Shown: positions 24,583 through 37,657, counted from the first letter of the stretch. The stretch is 64,000 nucleotides of DNA from Symbiodinium kawagutii (GCA_009767595.1 VSDK01008873.1:388321-452320), one strand, 5' to 3'. The notes: generated by a model not told the origin, from the letters alone. A program made the numbers and translations.

Positions 24583-24909
24583 TTGTTCCCTCCAGCCTTA
24601 ACGTTCGCCCCGCCACATAAAGCGCCACTGCAATGGAGCATGTTGTACAAGGTCGAGATGGCTTGGACAAGTTGCGAAAACACTGGCTATACGCAGTGAT
24701 CTATGGTTTAGGGTTTTAGGGTTTTGGTTTTAGGGTTTTAGGGTTTTAGGGTTTTGGTTTTGGGGTTTTAGGGTTTTGGTTTTAGGGTTTTAGGGTTTGA
24801 GGTTTAGGGTTTGATAACTCAGAAGTCAAAAAACAATGGCGCTGTGCAGGAATTTGAGCGTTGGGAAATGTTCTCAGACCCATGCGGGGCAAACCCTAAG
24901 GCTCGGTCG
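24583..24909 (+). repeat. Tandem duplication, copy 2 (327 bp)
   Basis: Second copy, same length, followed by GACTTGTTC, which resembles the GACTTGTTC that leads into copy 1 (24253-24261). This is consistent with duplication through short homology. Confidence 0.95.
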
Positions 24910-25363
24910 GACTTGTTCACTCGTGTATGAATGTCCATCGATGTTTGTAGTGCCCCGCAAGAAACACTCATCAGTTTGCCCATTTGAGTACACCATTGGC
25001 ACCGCCATTTGTGCTTCGGACATGTGTTTATGTTTTGTTGCAGGAAACCCTTTACTTGATGCCTAAAGTGTAAAATCATGGTTTCTTGTAGGTTAACGCT
25101 CCCTAGCACCAGCAATGGCCAGGAAGACCATCATTATATGCTCCTTGTTAATGATCGCATAGAGCAACCATTGTCAACCATCATGACCCGCTATCGTAGC
25201 TATTGATAACCATCACGAATCATGTGTTAACCGTCAGTGCTAACCATCAATGTTAACCACTGGCAACAATCATCAAACACTCATCACCCATCACTAATCT
25301 GTTGATAGCTAGTGGCATTGTGCTTGATAGCTACTGTTCAAGAACAATACCACCATTAATTGG

Positions 25364-25464
25364 GTGCCATATTTATTCGGGATTTTTCCGCTTTTTTTGG
25401 AAACATTTTCCGTTTTCAAAGGCCAGTCAGCAAGCAAGCAAGCAAGCTTGCAAGCAGGCCAGTC

Positions 25465-25498
<34 letters not shown>

Positions 25499-25608
25499 TC
25501 AGCAAGCAAGCAAGCAAGCTTGCAAGCAGGCCAGTCAGCAAGCAAGCAAGCAAGCTTGCAAGCAGGCCAGTCAGCAAGCAAGCAAGCAAGCTTGCAAGCA
25601 GGCCAGTC

Positions 25609-25648
<40 letters not shown>

Positions 25649-26571
25649 CGCACGCACGCACGCACGCAAGCAAGCAAGCAAGCCAACCCTTAAACCATCA
25701 GCCCTAAACCCAACCTTAAAACTGCAAAACCCTACAATGAACCCTAAAACCAAATCCTTAAACTCAACCTACCACTATAAACCCTAAAAGCACCCCTAAA
25801 GTCAGAAAACGTCAAATCAACTTCAACCCTAAGCATAAAGCCCTAAAAGAAACCCTAAAGTCAGAAAACCTGAAATCAGTCTAAAACCTAACAATAAACC
25901 TCAAAAGCAACCTTGTAACCAGAAAACTTCAAATCACCCCCAAGAAACTGTAAACCTTAAAATCAACCCCAAAGCCAAAAACAATCATAACATCAACCAT
26001 AGAACTATGAACCCTAACTTCAACTCTAAAACCATCAGCCCTAAACCCAGCCCTAAAACCAGAAATCCTAGAAGGAACCCTAGGACCATAGACTCTAAAA
26101 CAATAAACTTTAAACGCAACCCTAAACCATAAACTCTAAAATCAACTTAACACCAATCCTAAGACAAAAAATCCGAGAAAAGACACCAAAGGTCATTAAC
26201 CCTAAACTCGACCCTAAAAGCAAAAACCCGCAATGAACCCTAAAACCGCAAAGCCATACAATGAACCCTAAAAGCAAAAACCTTAAACCCCTAAACCCAA
26301 CCCTAAAACCGCAAAACCATACAATGAACCTTGGCAAATCTTTAAACTCAACCCTACAACCCTAAACCCTCAAAGCAACCCTAAAGTCAGAAAACCTCAA
26401 ATCAGCTTCAACCCTAACCATAAACCCACCAGGCACAGGCCCACAGAGGGATAGATTCACGACGCCCAAAGAGGAATAGGATCCCCAGAACGTTGCAGCC
26501 ACTATTCCCAGCACTAAAACGGAAAATAATTACAAAAAAAACGGAGAAAAATTCCCAAACCTACCGAGAAC
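25364..26571. mobile_element. 1.2-kb inverted-repeat element C1 with CAAG satellite
   Basis: The left end (CGGGATTTTTCCGCTTTTTT, then ATTTTCCGTTTTC) matches the reverse complement of the right end (AACGGAAAATAATTAC, then ACGGAGAAAAATTCCC) over about 45 bp. Inside are a (CAAG)n array with a GCTTGCAAGCAGGCCAGT higher-order unit (25420-25680), about 750 bp of CCCTAAA-like degenerate repeats, and a unique right block with CAGAACGTTGCAGCCACT. No transposase ORF, so it is a non-autonomous element at most. A second copy lies at 50536-51610. Confidence 0.7.
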
Positions 26572-26579
26572 CCACCATG

Positions 26580-28700
26580 AATTCCAGTTATTGTAGCTCT
26601 TGGTGACTTAAGCAATGCTAACAAAGACACAACCATCATTGTTGTTGGTTGCTGACCCCTTCACACTCATCCCATGGGACCATAGGCATCCCTAATCGGT
26701 GGTCCAGCATCTCAACCTCGTCACACGGTGCGAGGTGAACACCTCCGACTCGTCGGCGTCCATCATTGATTGTATCTATGGACCCCCTGCAGGGGTTTGG
26801 AAGCCCTGGCGCCGCGAACATGGGGACGGGCCGGCGGTGGATGGTGATGGTCTTAAATGTCTTAAATATTTTACGGGAACCACATGCAACCACCAGGAGC
26901 ATCAGAAAAATCAGAGTTTTTTCTTCCTGATGATTTGTTTTGCCTGATTATGGTCATATTTAGTCTAATTGATGTGTTTCCTTACTTTCCTGTCGAGGTC
27001 ATGATGGATATAATGGCAAGCAGATGGTATGATGGCCACTGGTTCGATATGGGGATTGCTTCATGGCACATCCGATGTATCGGGTTTCCGCAATGGCTGT
27101 GGGAGAGCCCATACCTTAGCCGTGAGGACGGCAGGCTCCCACAGCCAGCGCCTCTCGATAGGAAACAGCATGCTCGGCATGCCCACAGTCATAGAGACAA
27201 ATTCGCCAAAGAAGTGATCATTTTTCGATAAACCAGCTCGAGCAATCGTCAGACATGATAGGTTTTAGCACTAGACCAAAAGACTCATGCAGAGCATTGG
27301 GCATGACCGACCTTTCCAAGCTGGGCTTATCGGGTTCCTGCCAGGTAATATGATATATGGACAGCAAAAGGAATCGGCCAATACAACTAAGGTGGACACA
27401 AGCCAGCTTTTGACGGGTGTTGTTGTTGCTGATGATGGTCCTGATGCTGTGATAGAAGCGTTAAGTGTAGATGTTGTTGTGATTGTGTGTTGCTGTCATT
27501 GGTATTGTTATTGCTGCTGGTTGTGGTATGTGGTGGCGATGTTGTCCTTTTGTTGTTGAGTTTGTCGTTGCGGTTCTTTTGTTGTTAGTGACGGTGCTCT
27601 TGTTAGTTGTAGTTTTGTTTATGTTGCTGGTGATCACTCCATATAGGATCATATAGGAAGAATTTCCCTGGAATGCCCCTCCCATGCTTCGTTACTTTTA
27701 CGCGATGTTTTAAAACTCAACTGAACAGTCCATGGGAATCATGACTTTGACTTTGAAAATGGGAAACTGCCAATGCTGCGACAGTCAATTTATATATCTA
27801 TACATATGTATTTAATCGTTTATTAACTTTAACGTGTACTGTATATATATAGATATATGTATATGTATATACATATGTGTATGTGCATACACACGTGTCA
27901 TGTCAGAAAGCATTGGAAGTTCACCTTTGGTTATCTGGATCCTGACATTGGGATCCCTCGAGATCAACCTCATTTCCCGAACGCAATCCTTTGGGAGTGA
28001 CTGGTTCCCTGACTTTGGCATTGACGAATTGTACGGAAACATTGATGGAATTTGCGGTTTATCACCATGGAGTTATGAGCAATCATGGAGTTATCATGGA
28101 AAGATTGTAGGGAATCCGTCATGATAAACCCACCAAACATGAGTTATCAGTTTATCATGATGATGAGTTTATCATGGCGGTTGCCATGATAAGATTGTCT
28201 TTTTTGTGATCATGGAGCTGCGTTCGCAAATGTTAAAAGACAAGCTGAAAGCAACAGCATGATTTGTAATCTAAATCGTGGTAGCTCTAGCCTTCCCTAG
28301 TGATACTAATCGATTTACAATGATTTTCCATTCAGGATTGGCATGTTTTCCCCACCTGTCAGGTGAGGGTTGTTAGATTTTATCAGAGACACTTCTCCTC
28401 CTTCCTTCCGCCATTATTGGCCACTACAAACCACTAGTAACCACTATTAACCAGTATCAACCGCTATTATCCATTATCAACTGCTATTTTGCCAAGAAAC
28501 GAGGTGGTGCTTACCTGCCGCTGCCCCACCACGGCTGCCTTCGGCAGACCCTTTGCCAACTGCTCTTGAAAAGAAGATGATGAAGACAAAAAATATTACA
28601 ATTATTTATTTATCTGTTTACAAATCAGTTATTTACTCACCTAACTGATGAATTGATTAATCACTGGATATTTTTCAGTGATAAATTACAACAACCCATG
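26580..28700. other. No supported gene
   Basis: Low-complexity GTTGTTG (27410-27640), ATATGT (27840-27890) and TTATCATG repeats. A GC-richer patch at 26745-26830 and one at 28510-28560 (which could be an exon on either strand) lack a convincing frame. Confidence 0.5.
28040..28200. repeat. TTATCATG direct/inverted repeat cluster
   Basis: Repeated GTTTATCATG, ATGGAGTTATCATGG and their complements (ATGATAA) that can fold back, ending near CATGATAAGATTGTCTTTTT. Confidence 0.6.
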
Positions 28701-28711
28701 AACTGAACCAG

Positions 28712-28762
28712 CAGCTTGAAGCGCATTCCCCGCTGCCACCGGCATCCGAATCTGGCTTCGAG
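28712..28762 (+). CDS. Candidate exon, unrecognised protein
   Basis: 17 codons: QLEAHSPLPPASESGFE. It lies between AACCAG and a GT donor (TCGAG|GTATTG). GC-rich against an AT-rich background. It may belong to the WD40 gene downstream, but no phase-consistent join was found. Confidence 0.4.
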
Positions 28763-29751
28763 GTATTGACCAATTTGGCGGTGCGACATCGCTGGGGTGC
28801 TGAGAGGATGCCATGGTGGTGATCATGGTTCAGGTGTCAGTCATACCTGGATGTGATGGATCAATTGCATATACAATGGTATATTTGGTTTTTACCTTTT
28901 ATATATCAAGAACTAGTATCAATGATTGAGGTCGAGAATGCTTCGTCGTAGGGTTCGTGCTGGCAAGTTATATTCACGGTTTGTCCTACAAAGGCTAATT
29001 AGCCTGTCAGGCAACTGCAATGACAAAGTATAGCTAGCAACTGTCGGGATTTGTGGGTTCAGTGAGCGAACAATGTTTGACGATGATTGATAACTATGAC
29101 AGTGGTCAATTAAGGTGAAGTATATGAGTGCTTCCCAGTTGTGAATATCCGTCACGGATGGCCAGCTATGTTTACAAAGATGGATTCTTGAGGTGCTGAT
29201 CATGATGGTTCATGGTCATAGTGATGAAAACTAATTATTTGGCAGTGTTTGTCAACTCTGATTTGTAGGTGTCAGTCCAAAATCGATAACGAAGATTGAT
29301 CACGATAGGCTGCATGGTGGGAGAGAAGCTTCCAAATTCCTTTGGTCACCCATCCGCAAGACAACTTTGGTGGCACAGTTTCGGGCTCACTGGTACGGTT
29401 GGAATAGTCTCTCTTCCCCTTCAAATCAGAATCCCCCTGACACGCGAAACGCGTGGATTCACAAAAAATGCCAGGATATGGCAGATTTTTTTTCCAGGAA
29501 TTTCGAGCTGTCAATGCGAGAGATCACTAAGGGACTCATTTTTACAATATTGATCTCTCACATTAACATCGCGAATCGTGAGTTATCCTGTTGATTAATC
29601 ATGTGTTGTAGATACATGAAAATGCTTAGTTGTCTATTTGTTGTCATACTGATATAAAATAATTACCAAAAACCACCTTACAAATCAACATAAGACCAGC
29701 CACCACCACCACCACCTTTCAAGATCACCAGCTGGTGGCTAGTGGTTCCAG

Positions 29752-29867
29752 GGGGTCAGTGGTGCCTCCAACACCAACACCGCTAGCAACTCCAAGGCGT
29801 AAGAGTGGCGCACGCATTGCTACCGCTGAAGTGCTGTTACTCCCCGTGCCCTTGGCCGGACAGGGAA
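29752..29867 (+). CDS. Candidate exon, Pro/Thr-rich then hydrophobic
   Basis: 116 nt after TTCCAG: GSVVPPTPTPLATPRRKS, then GARIATAEVLLLPVPLAGQG. The donor is GT (GGGAA|GTGGAT). The first half looks like a disordered linker with a basic patch; the second half is beta-like and could enter a WD40 blade. Family not determined. Confidence 0.42.
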
Positions 29868-30008
29868 GTGGATAGGATGACGCTTGGGGAGGTTTCTCAA
29901 GCCAATGACTGGGAACTCCCAAAGTTATGCTTGAAATTTCTTACTATTACATGAATGCTCCTGGCAGTGGGCTGTGCACAGGGCAATGGAGAAGAAAAAT
30001 TGAAAAAG

Positions 30009-30044
30009 ATGATTTGGGGCGTCCCCTATTTTCAGAAACACCCA
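30009..30044. mobile_element. Family B solo right end B7
   Basis: Only the right terminal sequence is present: GATGATTTGGGGCGTCCCCT then ATTTTCAGAAACACCC. Confidence 0.5.
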
Positions 30045-31280
30045 ATGGCTTGCTGTCCGTTATTGCCTGGTCTGACAGGAGATCTAGCTTTTAACAAACC
30101 GCCATGGGTTTCACCACAACTAGCTGGTGATCTAGCATCCAAAGAAGGGAGGTTCACTGAGATGAACCTACCTGGATCTACCACTTCCGAGGTGATAGCC
30201 GTAATATCCATGTCAACCTACCCCTTTGGGCCTTGAGGGAGTACAGTACATAGCTGCAAGGTCGTCAATATGAGGACGAACTGATGAAAGTGTTTGTTTT
30301 ACCTCTTCAGTAGTTCAACTTCCTCCTCTCACTGAGGCATTGGGAGTAACCTCATTTGGGTCATCCAACTGTGCCAAGTTGATGTTTGTTGTGGGTATAT
30401 CACCCTAACCTTGCTACTTGCTGTTCACAACTGATTTTTGGAAAGTCGTCGTCTCCTGATTGTGATCGGTAAGAATCGGCATTGCTTGTATCAATATATG
30501 TATACACTGTCCAACCTCCAAACATAATCGTTCCCCTATGAGAAATGATCACCTTTGGACCGTTTGACAGGGCCCTTCCCCTTCACTTCTAGACTTCAAA
30601 TGATTTCGTTACATGATTCGTGTGATATCATTGTGAGGTTGTGCAATGTGTTGCTGATTGTTGTTGTCAATTGAAGTAGTATTGCGAATTCTTGGTTCTC
30701 GTGCTGATACTATGAGTCAAAGTATGGCCAATGTTGAGTCATGTTTTGTTTTGTTTGCCTCATTGCACCCAGAGGTGGAAAAGGTGGAAACCATTACTCC
30801 CTGTGAGCCTCAACAGACCATGACTCCATATGACTCCATGACTTTCCCCTCGAAAAGACCCCCAACTTGACCCTGGGAGTTCTTCGGGTTCATGTCTGGA
30901 AAGGGCTTTGTTAATGGTTAGATCAGATCCCAATCTTGCATTTTAATGACTACATAAAACATATGATTCCCCATTGTAAAATAAAACTGTTAGATAGGAT
31001 GCATATTGTCAAATGCTTTGCTATGGTTAGTTCATTAGTTATGTCGTACCTATGATCACGTGGCTCGTAGGTGAATCATGGCTATCATGTGGTGCTGAGA
31101 AACTGTCCGTCAGCAGTTCTGAAAGCGAGATCATGGAATATCCATCAAGCTACCGCTAGACATGTTGCTTTGCCTGCATGTCTTAAGCAACAGGGATGAA
31201 GCAACAGCCAAGTTGTAGATTTAGCCACTAAACCCCCATATAACCACCAGTGTCCATAAACAGCGGTTGTTGCAAAATAT

Positions 31281-31392
31281 GGCGGTTTCTTAAAACGGAG
31301 GTACCCCCAAATGATCCACTATAAGCGGTTTATAGCAAAAGGCCAACCATAACTTCGGGGGGGGTCCCAGTCAGTGGCTTGAGAAACACCCA
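31281..31392. mobile_element. Family B element B2
   Basis: 112 bp. Left GGCGGTTTCTTAAAACGGAG then GTACCCCCAAATGATCC; right ends GCTTGAGAAACACCC. Ends 40 nt before the WD40 candidate exon at 31433. Confidence 0.65.
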
Positions 31393-31432
31393 TGTGTCGA
31401 GTTTACAGCTGTCCTGGACGGTGTTTCTGCAG

Positions 31433-31513
31433 GTCCAATCAGGGTTCCCTCATTTCAGCGTCAGAGGATAAGGAGGCCCAGCTGCGCCCGTTTCAGCTGA
31501 GATCGCCCGGCAG
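31433..31513 (+). CDS. Candidate WD40-blade exon
   Basis: 81 nt after TCTGCAG, donor GT (GGCAG|GTTACT). It encodes SNQGSLISASEDKEAQLRPF then QLRSPG. The LISASEDK stretch is the usual WD40 pattern before the Trp strand, although the expected Trp is not present. Family B element B2 ends 40 nt upstream of the acceptor. Confidence 0.45.
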
Positions 31514-32064
31514 GTTACTTCGCTATCCAACTTTTTTGGGACCTTGAAGCAACCAACTAGATCCAACCAGGAATCCAACCAGCAGGATTTGAATTCCATG
31601 TTGGATCTGGTTGGTATCACCTACCAATATTAGCCAACATGCATCATCATTCACCAATGTTGATCATTGTCGGCTGTCCCATTTTCACCAATCCTAGGGA
31701 TCTCAAGTACGCTGGGTTTGGAACTGTGTGCTGCTTTTTAGGACGATAGTGATGCTTAATTATTTACTCTATGCGCTAGTGCTTGTTGTTCAGCTGGGTT
31801 GGTCAATCACCTCATTGTTGTTATTGCCCCTTTCAAAAAAAGTGATCAACTGCACTTGCTTATTCATTGTTGCTTGCCGTTGCCATATTATTGTTGGAAC
31901 TCACTTGGTACTTGTCAATCATTGATTTATTTTTCATCGTTGCCAATGCCCTATCCATTTCGTGGCTGCCAGGTAGCATTACATTGCCCTATTGCTATGC
32001 GCTATCGTCATGTTTTGTGCATGGATCCGTCCGAAACTGTGAGAACAACTGGAACTTTTTGCTT

Positions 32065-32160
32065 CTTAGTTGGTGGTTCCAACCATTTATCATCATTTCC
32101 TTCCGAAACATCGGATGGTTGCTTCACTAATCGTAGGGGTTGACATCACCAACCCGCCAG
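32065..32160 (+). mobile_element. Family A element A5
   Basis: 96 bp, left CTTAGTTGGTGGTTCCAAC, right GGGGTTGACATCACCAACCC plus GCCAG. The internal GGTTGGTTGAC is degraded. Ends 11 nt before the exon at 32172, so it would include the polypyrimidine/branch region of that intron. Confidence 0.5.
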
Positions 32161-32171
32161 ACCTTCTGCAG

Positions 32172-32234
32172 GTCTATATCTTTTCGCTGGCAAAGGGAGC
32201 CAACTACAAGATGAGCTACCTGAAGCACCACCAG
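32172..32234 (+). CDS. WD40-protein exon
   Basis: Exactly 21 codons after TCTGCAG: VYIFSLAKGANYKMSYLKHH and Q. The donor is GT (CACCAG|GTGGGA). VYIFSLAKG is the outer-strand motif of a beta-propeller blade. Phase 0 at both ends, matching exon 33410-33498. Family A element A5 ends only 11 nt upstream. Confidence 0.55.
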
Positions 32235-33409
32235 GTGGGATCCGGGAAAGGCGGCCGCCCACAGGTCAGCTCCGCCATCTGTTGGTCGCCGGTCAGCTCC
32301 CCAAGCCACGAAAGCTAGCGTCAGCTGCGCCGTTTCACAGCAAACTCCTCCCCCACCATCCCCTTGGCACCTCTTGCAACCCCAATGGTGGCTAGATTCC
32401 CCCAGGCTCGCCCAGCAGCATGCGATCACATCTCGTCTCTTTGGGCCCTGCGGCCTCTTTTGATTGGTTGGTCTTCTGGACGCCATTTCACGAGGATTTC
32501 TAAGCCTATTCTTGCCCCACATGCATTTGCATATGCCAGCCAATAGGGCGAATAGGGTGTTTTTCTGTTGACACATTTTAAGCGCGACTCAGTTCTTTGA
32601 CATCCTTTCACGTCCTTGTACCACGGATGCCTTAGCAACCTGTTTCTGTTTATCCACTAGTGCTCATAATCTTCACTCCTGGCATGGCATAGTATCCCCG
32701 GCATATTTTACCCCGTGCCTTCTGCACGCCATTGTGCACCACCCCGGCATCACTTATTCATACCCTTTTCTTTTTTTGTTTCCTTTCCCTTGCAGAGTAC
32801 TCCAACGGAATCCTCTTCGGCTGGAGCACTATGGAGCACTTTTTTCTGCCTTGTTTTCTACTTACATGCAGGCTCTCCACCACCTATCCAACATGGCTCA
32901 TGGTCAAACATCTATAAGGCACTCTTACTGCGCTCTGCTGATTGCCTTTTAGTACATTTGCTGGCGTACTATCCTGTTGTTATTCCTAGCCATCTCTGGC
33001 TGTGCTTTCACTTGCATGCCCCCATAACCGCTAAGCGCAGAATTTTTGGCATGAGACTTTCCACTTTTTGTCAGCTCTCGTTCCCCTCCCTGGCCTGAAT
33101 GAACCACTGGTGGGGACTTTGGTAATAGCCTAGCGGCTGGTGTTGATGAATGATTAAGAAGCAGCTTATTCACTGGGTTGTTGGAAATTCTATGCTGGCA
33201 GCCATTTCCCAGAGAGAAAAAAAACGTTTCTGAGACTTTTACGCTACCATTTGCCACCCCGGACGATGTGAAAAAGAAATGTGTTCATCATTGGTCGGTG
33301 TTTGAACCTGTTTCACTCAGTGTTTCAGACCTTGGCTCTGGTCCTAATTTCTATCGCCTGATTCTTGTTTGGCTGGCATCGATCCTTCGAAGAGGGCTAG
33401 GCACTTCAG

Positions 33410-33498
33410 CAAAAGTCTTCGGCGTCCTCGGTGGGGGGAGCCGACTTGCTGAACGGCGTTGCTTTGACCATCGAACAAGACTCAGGAGCAGCCATAAG
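33410..33498 (+). CDS. WD40-protein exon
   Basis: 89 nt after CTTCAG: QKSSASSVGGADLLNGVALT then IEQDSGAAI plus two bases. The donor is GT (CATAAG|GTGCAG). It joins the previous exon in phase 0 and the next in phase 2, so that GAAI runs directly into SPFHQ of the blade encoded at 37658. Confidence 0.55.
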
Positions 33499-33985
33499 GT
33501 GCAGCAAGATGCAGTCGCTCCAAATTTATAATTTGCCAATGAAAAATCTCGCAAGCTTATGAAAGCACTGCGGCAGTCTGTTTCTGGTATTCGCTGGGGT
33601 ACTAGATGATCTTCCGGCCAAAAGACATGTAGTGCAAAGGTAGGATTAATCAATCCCCCCCAGTTAATCAAACCCCTCCTCATCCCTGGACCCTGGTCCT
33701 TACCAAAGTTAATTAGGTGTTCATTTCACCCCCAAATAAGAAAAGTTCACCCAAAAATTCCTCCCAGTTAATCAAACCCCTCTGGATCCCTAGTTTTTTT
33801 TGAAATTATTCTTGAATTAGTTTTAATTAGTTTGCTTATTAGTTTTATTACTGCTCATGGCTAGTGGGCCAAGATTTCCCAAAAGTTACTATGTGTTTTT
33901 CTGTATTACCCGCCTTTTTAAAATCTATTGACAAATAATTTTTTAGAAGCTCACAAAGGGTACCCCCCACAAGCCTGGAACCCCC

Positions 33986-34220
33986 CCAATTTAAAAACAA
34001 TTGAAATCAATATAAAAACAATTGAAATCAATTTAAAAGCAATTGAAATCAATTTGAAAACAATTGAAATCAATTTAAAAGCACTTGAAATCAATTTAAA
34101 AACAATTGAATCTATTTAATAACAATCTAAATCAAATTAAAAACAATTGAAAACAATTTAAAGACAATTGAAATCAATTTAAAAACAATTGAAGTCAATT
34201 TAAAACCAATTTAAATCAAT
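33986..34220. repeat. 21-bp tandem AATTGAAATCAATTTAAAAAC
   Basis: About eleven degenerate copies of a 21-bp AT-rich unit built on CAATTGAAATCAATTTAAAA. Confidence 0.9.
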
Positions 34221-34492
34221 GAGGATGCGTTTATTTGGGGATGGTCACTTTTGGGCACCTATGGTCAGACCTTGTCGACCTTGTCGACCTATAGGGGGGG
34301 AGGGGGGTTTGATTAATCCGGGGTATGCATTAGCCATCAATAGTGATCAATGATGATCAAAAATCATTGGTCATCATTGCCCCTCATTCATCACCGTCAT
34401 GTCATCCATGTTCATCATGGACTAATCATGACATAATCATGCACAATCATCACAGTGACAGTCCTGGGACTTCCATCCTACGAACATCACTA

Positions 34493-34652
34493 TGGTGTTT
34501 TCTTGCCGTGGGGGACCCCCCAAATCTAATATGGAATGAACCGTCCATTTTGGGGTTCCCTATGGTTTGTATATACCATTATTGTTGGTCATTACCCGTA
34601 TTCTCACGCATTATTACTGCTTAGGGTCCCCAAACTGGCGTGAGAAACCGCC
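34493..34652. mobile_element. Family B element B6, diverged
   Basis: 160 bp. Left TGGTGTTTTCTTGCCGTGGG then GGACCCCCCAAATC; right GGGTCCCCAAACTGGCGTG then AGAAACCGCC. Longer interior than other copies. Confidence 0.4.
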
Positions 34653-34670
34653 ATATAGTTGGACTATATT

Positions 34671-34761
34671 GTGGTTTCTGTAAATAGGGACCCCCTAGAA
34701 TGGTTGGTTTATTACCAAAAATGGTTAATAGGGTGGGGTACCCATATTTTGAAAAACGCCC
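34671..34761. mobile_element. Family B element B5
   Basis: 91 bp. Left GTGGTTTCTGTAAATAGGG then ACCCCC; centre ATGGTTGGTTTATTACC; right GGGGTACCCATATTTTGAAA then AACGCCC. Lies next to B6. Confidence 0.55.
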
Positions 34762-37657
34762 TTATATCCCTTATTGCCAACCATTAACCACCATTAACCG
34801 ACCATATCACTGGCATATTGTTCCCCATTATTGGCATAGTATGCCCTATTACCAAATTCCCTATTATTCCAGAGAATCAACAAAAACCTTATTATTCTTG
34901 GTGAACTGATCCCCAGCTTCACCAACCATGAACTGGTTGGTTGTTGCCAGCTATCAAAATCAACAATTAACCATACCATGAAAACCACCACTTTACCAAG
35001 CCTGTTGCAACCATGAACGTTGGCACCAGATTTTGTATTGTGCCGGTTTACCAATCATCCTCAATAAAACCAAGCACTAGATAAACTAAACTATAATGGT
35101 TTGTTGGTTTCATGGTGCTATAGGGGATGATCACGTACCCTATGTTTGTTCATGATAACCATGAAACCACCACATCACTAACTTTTTGGGATGATCACTA
35201 ACCTATAGGGCATGATAACCATGAAAACCACCACCATCTTAACCTGGTGGCTCCGCCATCGGCGGTGCGTGGCCAACGGCAGGTTCCAGTGGTGGCTGTG
35301 GCGACCAACCACCAGGTGGCCGGCGGGCGCTCAGCGGTGGATCGTCGTTGAAATCAAGGGCTTGAATAAGATTGGGCTTATTAATTTTAGTTGCAATTGA
35401 GTAGTTTACGCATCAAAATTCTTTAATTTATTTTGAAGATCAATAGTTTACTTAGTTCTCAAAATATGACTAGTTTTCAAAAAATGAAAACGGTTCAATA
35501 AGTTACACCAATTATTTTCGAAAATCAATAGCGGACATTAATGATTAACAGCTGACTGCAATAATTTACGGTAAATATCAATGGTTTCTCAAGGTATAAA
35601 GATTAAATTAACAGCTGGTCGAAACTGACTATTGAATAGCGTCATATTGTGATTTCGATATTCATATGGCTTCAAAGTATTAAGTACATAAACGATTATA
35701 AGTAGCATTAAAGGCTCAAATATATATCTCTATATGTTTTTATGTTCTATATATTTTATTTCAATAAACATATAGGAAGGATTGACTTTGATGATCGAGA
35801 AATAATCTAGGGTGTCAATTTTTAATTGCTTTTTTGCATGTGTCAAAACTACTTCATTTTTATGATCTATGATTATTTGAATGGTTGATTATGATTTCTG
35901 TGAGCAACGGGAAGTCTTCAGTGGCTCATAAAGATTCCCTGGCTGACAATGCCTGGGAAACCACTGTTCAGTGATGGTGAATTGATGGTTTTTGGAAAGC
36001 TTTGACAATGAATATTGATAGTCAAAGAGGTGACGATTCATAGGCAATATTCCAGCCGCCATTTTGCTTCCCGGAAAAAACTGTTCATTAAGTGTGAGAT
36101 GATTTGAATTCATCGTCGTTGGGACCTTTTTTTCATTTGGAGTGTGGGCAGAAGCAACCATGAATAGACACGGAAAACGGCTGGTTGTTGCAAGAATGTT
36201 GTCGAGCCGGCAAGAAGGAGCACCAATGACCACGATTGGGAGTTCTTCATGGTGATGCCATTGCAGTTGGCAAAGTGGCGGTTAGAGTTGGTTAAAAACC
36301 CCATAAGTTCCAGGAATACCAGGAACATCCCGGTTTTTCTTGTTGCTTAGTCAGCCGGTGGCTATACTTTAAACTTTAGACTTTTTTTGATGGTTCAACC
36401 ACCCTATTGATCATTTACTGCCTTTACTTGCACAATTAGTTCAGTGTCCGCATTCCCTGCAGCCATAGTCTGAAAGATTCTCACTCTAGTGCACTAGAAT
36501 GGATGCTTGTTCTAAGAAGCAGGCTAGACGACCATCAATTCCAATTTGCTACACTTCACCGAAGACATTGACCAACAAACCCAGCTTGATGTTGCACATT
36601 TGACACTCTGAGAGTTGGCACTGTGAGATTTTTGCCGTCAGAAAATGTTCCATGTCGGTGTGTTGCGTGGGGGTGCGGTAGATTCCAAGTTCGTGATTTG
36701 CCATGGTTGGTTCCTAAAATCCTTCGCCGGCTACGGGATTTTCCATGAACAATGCATGTCCACTTCTATTGTGCCAGGATTAATGCATCATTTAGCGCAG
36801 TGAATTATTAGTATGAACCAGTCAACCGTAGTGGACACCAGTGACTGGAACGTGTTGTGTTCCATTGCTTGTCATAGCGATTTAAGAAACATACTTTGAT
36901 TAGAGTCGTGCATGCTTTCTTGAGATACGTTCCATTGACCCCGCCACCTGTTCAGTGGTTTTGAACTTAGGCGGGTTCATTTGCGTCTAGCGGCCAAGAA
37001 TCCTTTGTCATCATTATTAAGTAGTCATTTTCAACCATGGTTATGAGCTATTAAGTTCTATCATTATGAAATATGTGTTATTTATTAGTTTGGACTGATT
37101 AGTCACTGTAACCAACCATTGTTTAACCATGATCTACCGTTGTCACCCGTTCCATCATTGACCATCATTAACGCCTACCAATGTTTTTCGATTTGTCAAC
37201 CGGCCTTATCAATCATCATCAACCATTATCAATAATCATTAGTCCTACCAACCATCATCAATCATCATTGACATTATTCATGGTCAGCAACTGTTATTAA
37301 TCATCATTGGCACCCTCTAACCATTGTTAACCTTCAGTAGCCACGACCAACCACCACTCACCACATTGCCTTTCATCAATCATCATTTGCCAATATTTCA
37401 CCCTCATCAACCACATTAACAAACATTAACCACCATAAACATTCATAGACCACCATCAACCACCATTCACGAGCATCAACCACCACTATCCGCCATGAAC
37501 CATCATTAAGCACTGTTCTGAACCATCATGCCGTAAAACCACCCATAAACCACCCATACACCACCCATAAGCCACCCATAAACCACTATAAACCACCCTT
37601 AAGCAGTGTCATTGACCATGCCAACCATCACCAGCCATCACCAACCACCATCCTCAG

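Larger units (their letters stand above)
34230..37640. other. Large intron between WD40 exons, no other gene seen
   Basis: AT-rich, with family B elements near 34.5-34.8 kb and AACCATCA repeats near 37.2-37.6 kb. A GC-richer patch at 35245-35360 (GGTGGC-rich) has no convincing exon frame. Consistent with the phase match of the exons that flank it. Confidence 0.5.

Noticed and set aside
25302-25787. 161-codon Lys/Gln/Ala/Ser-rich ORF and antisense Leu/Ala/Cys-rich ORFs
   Set aside because: All derive from the CAAG array of element C1, whose 4-bp unit leaves every frame open.
28512-28564. GC-rich patch with GTAAGC on the minus strand, possible antisense exon
   Set aside because: Either strand could be coding and the segment is too short to decide; every other supported exon is on the + strand.
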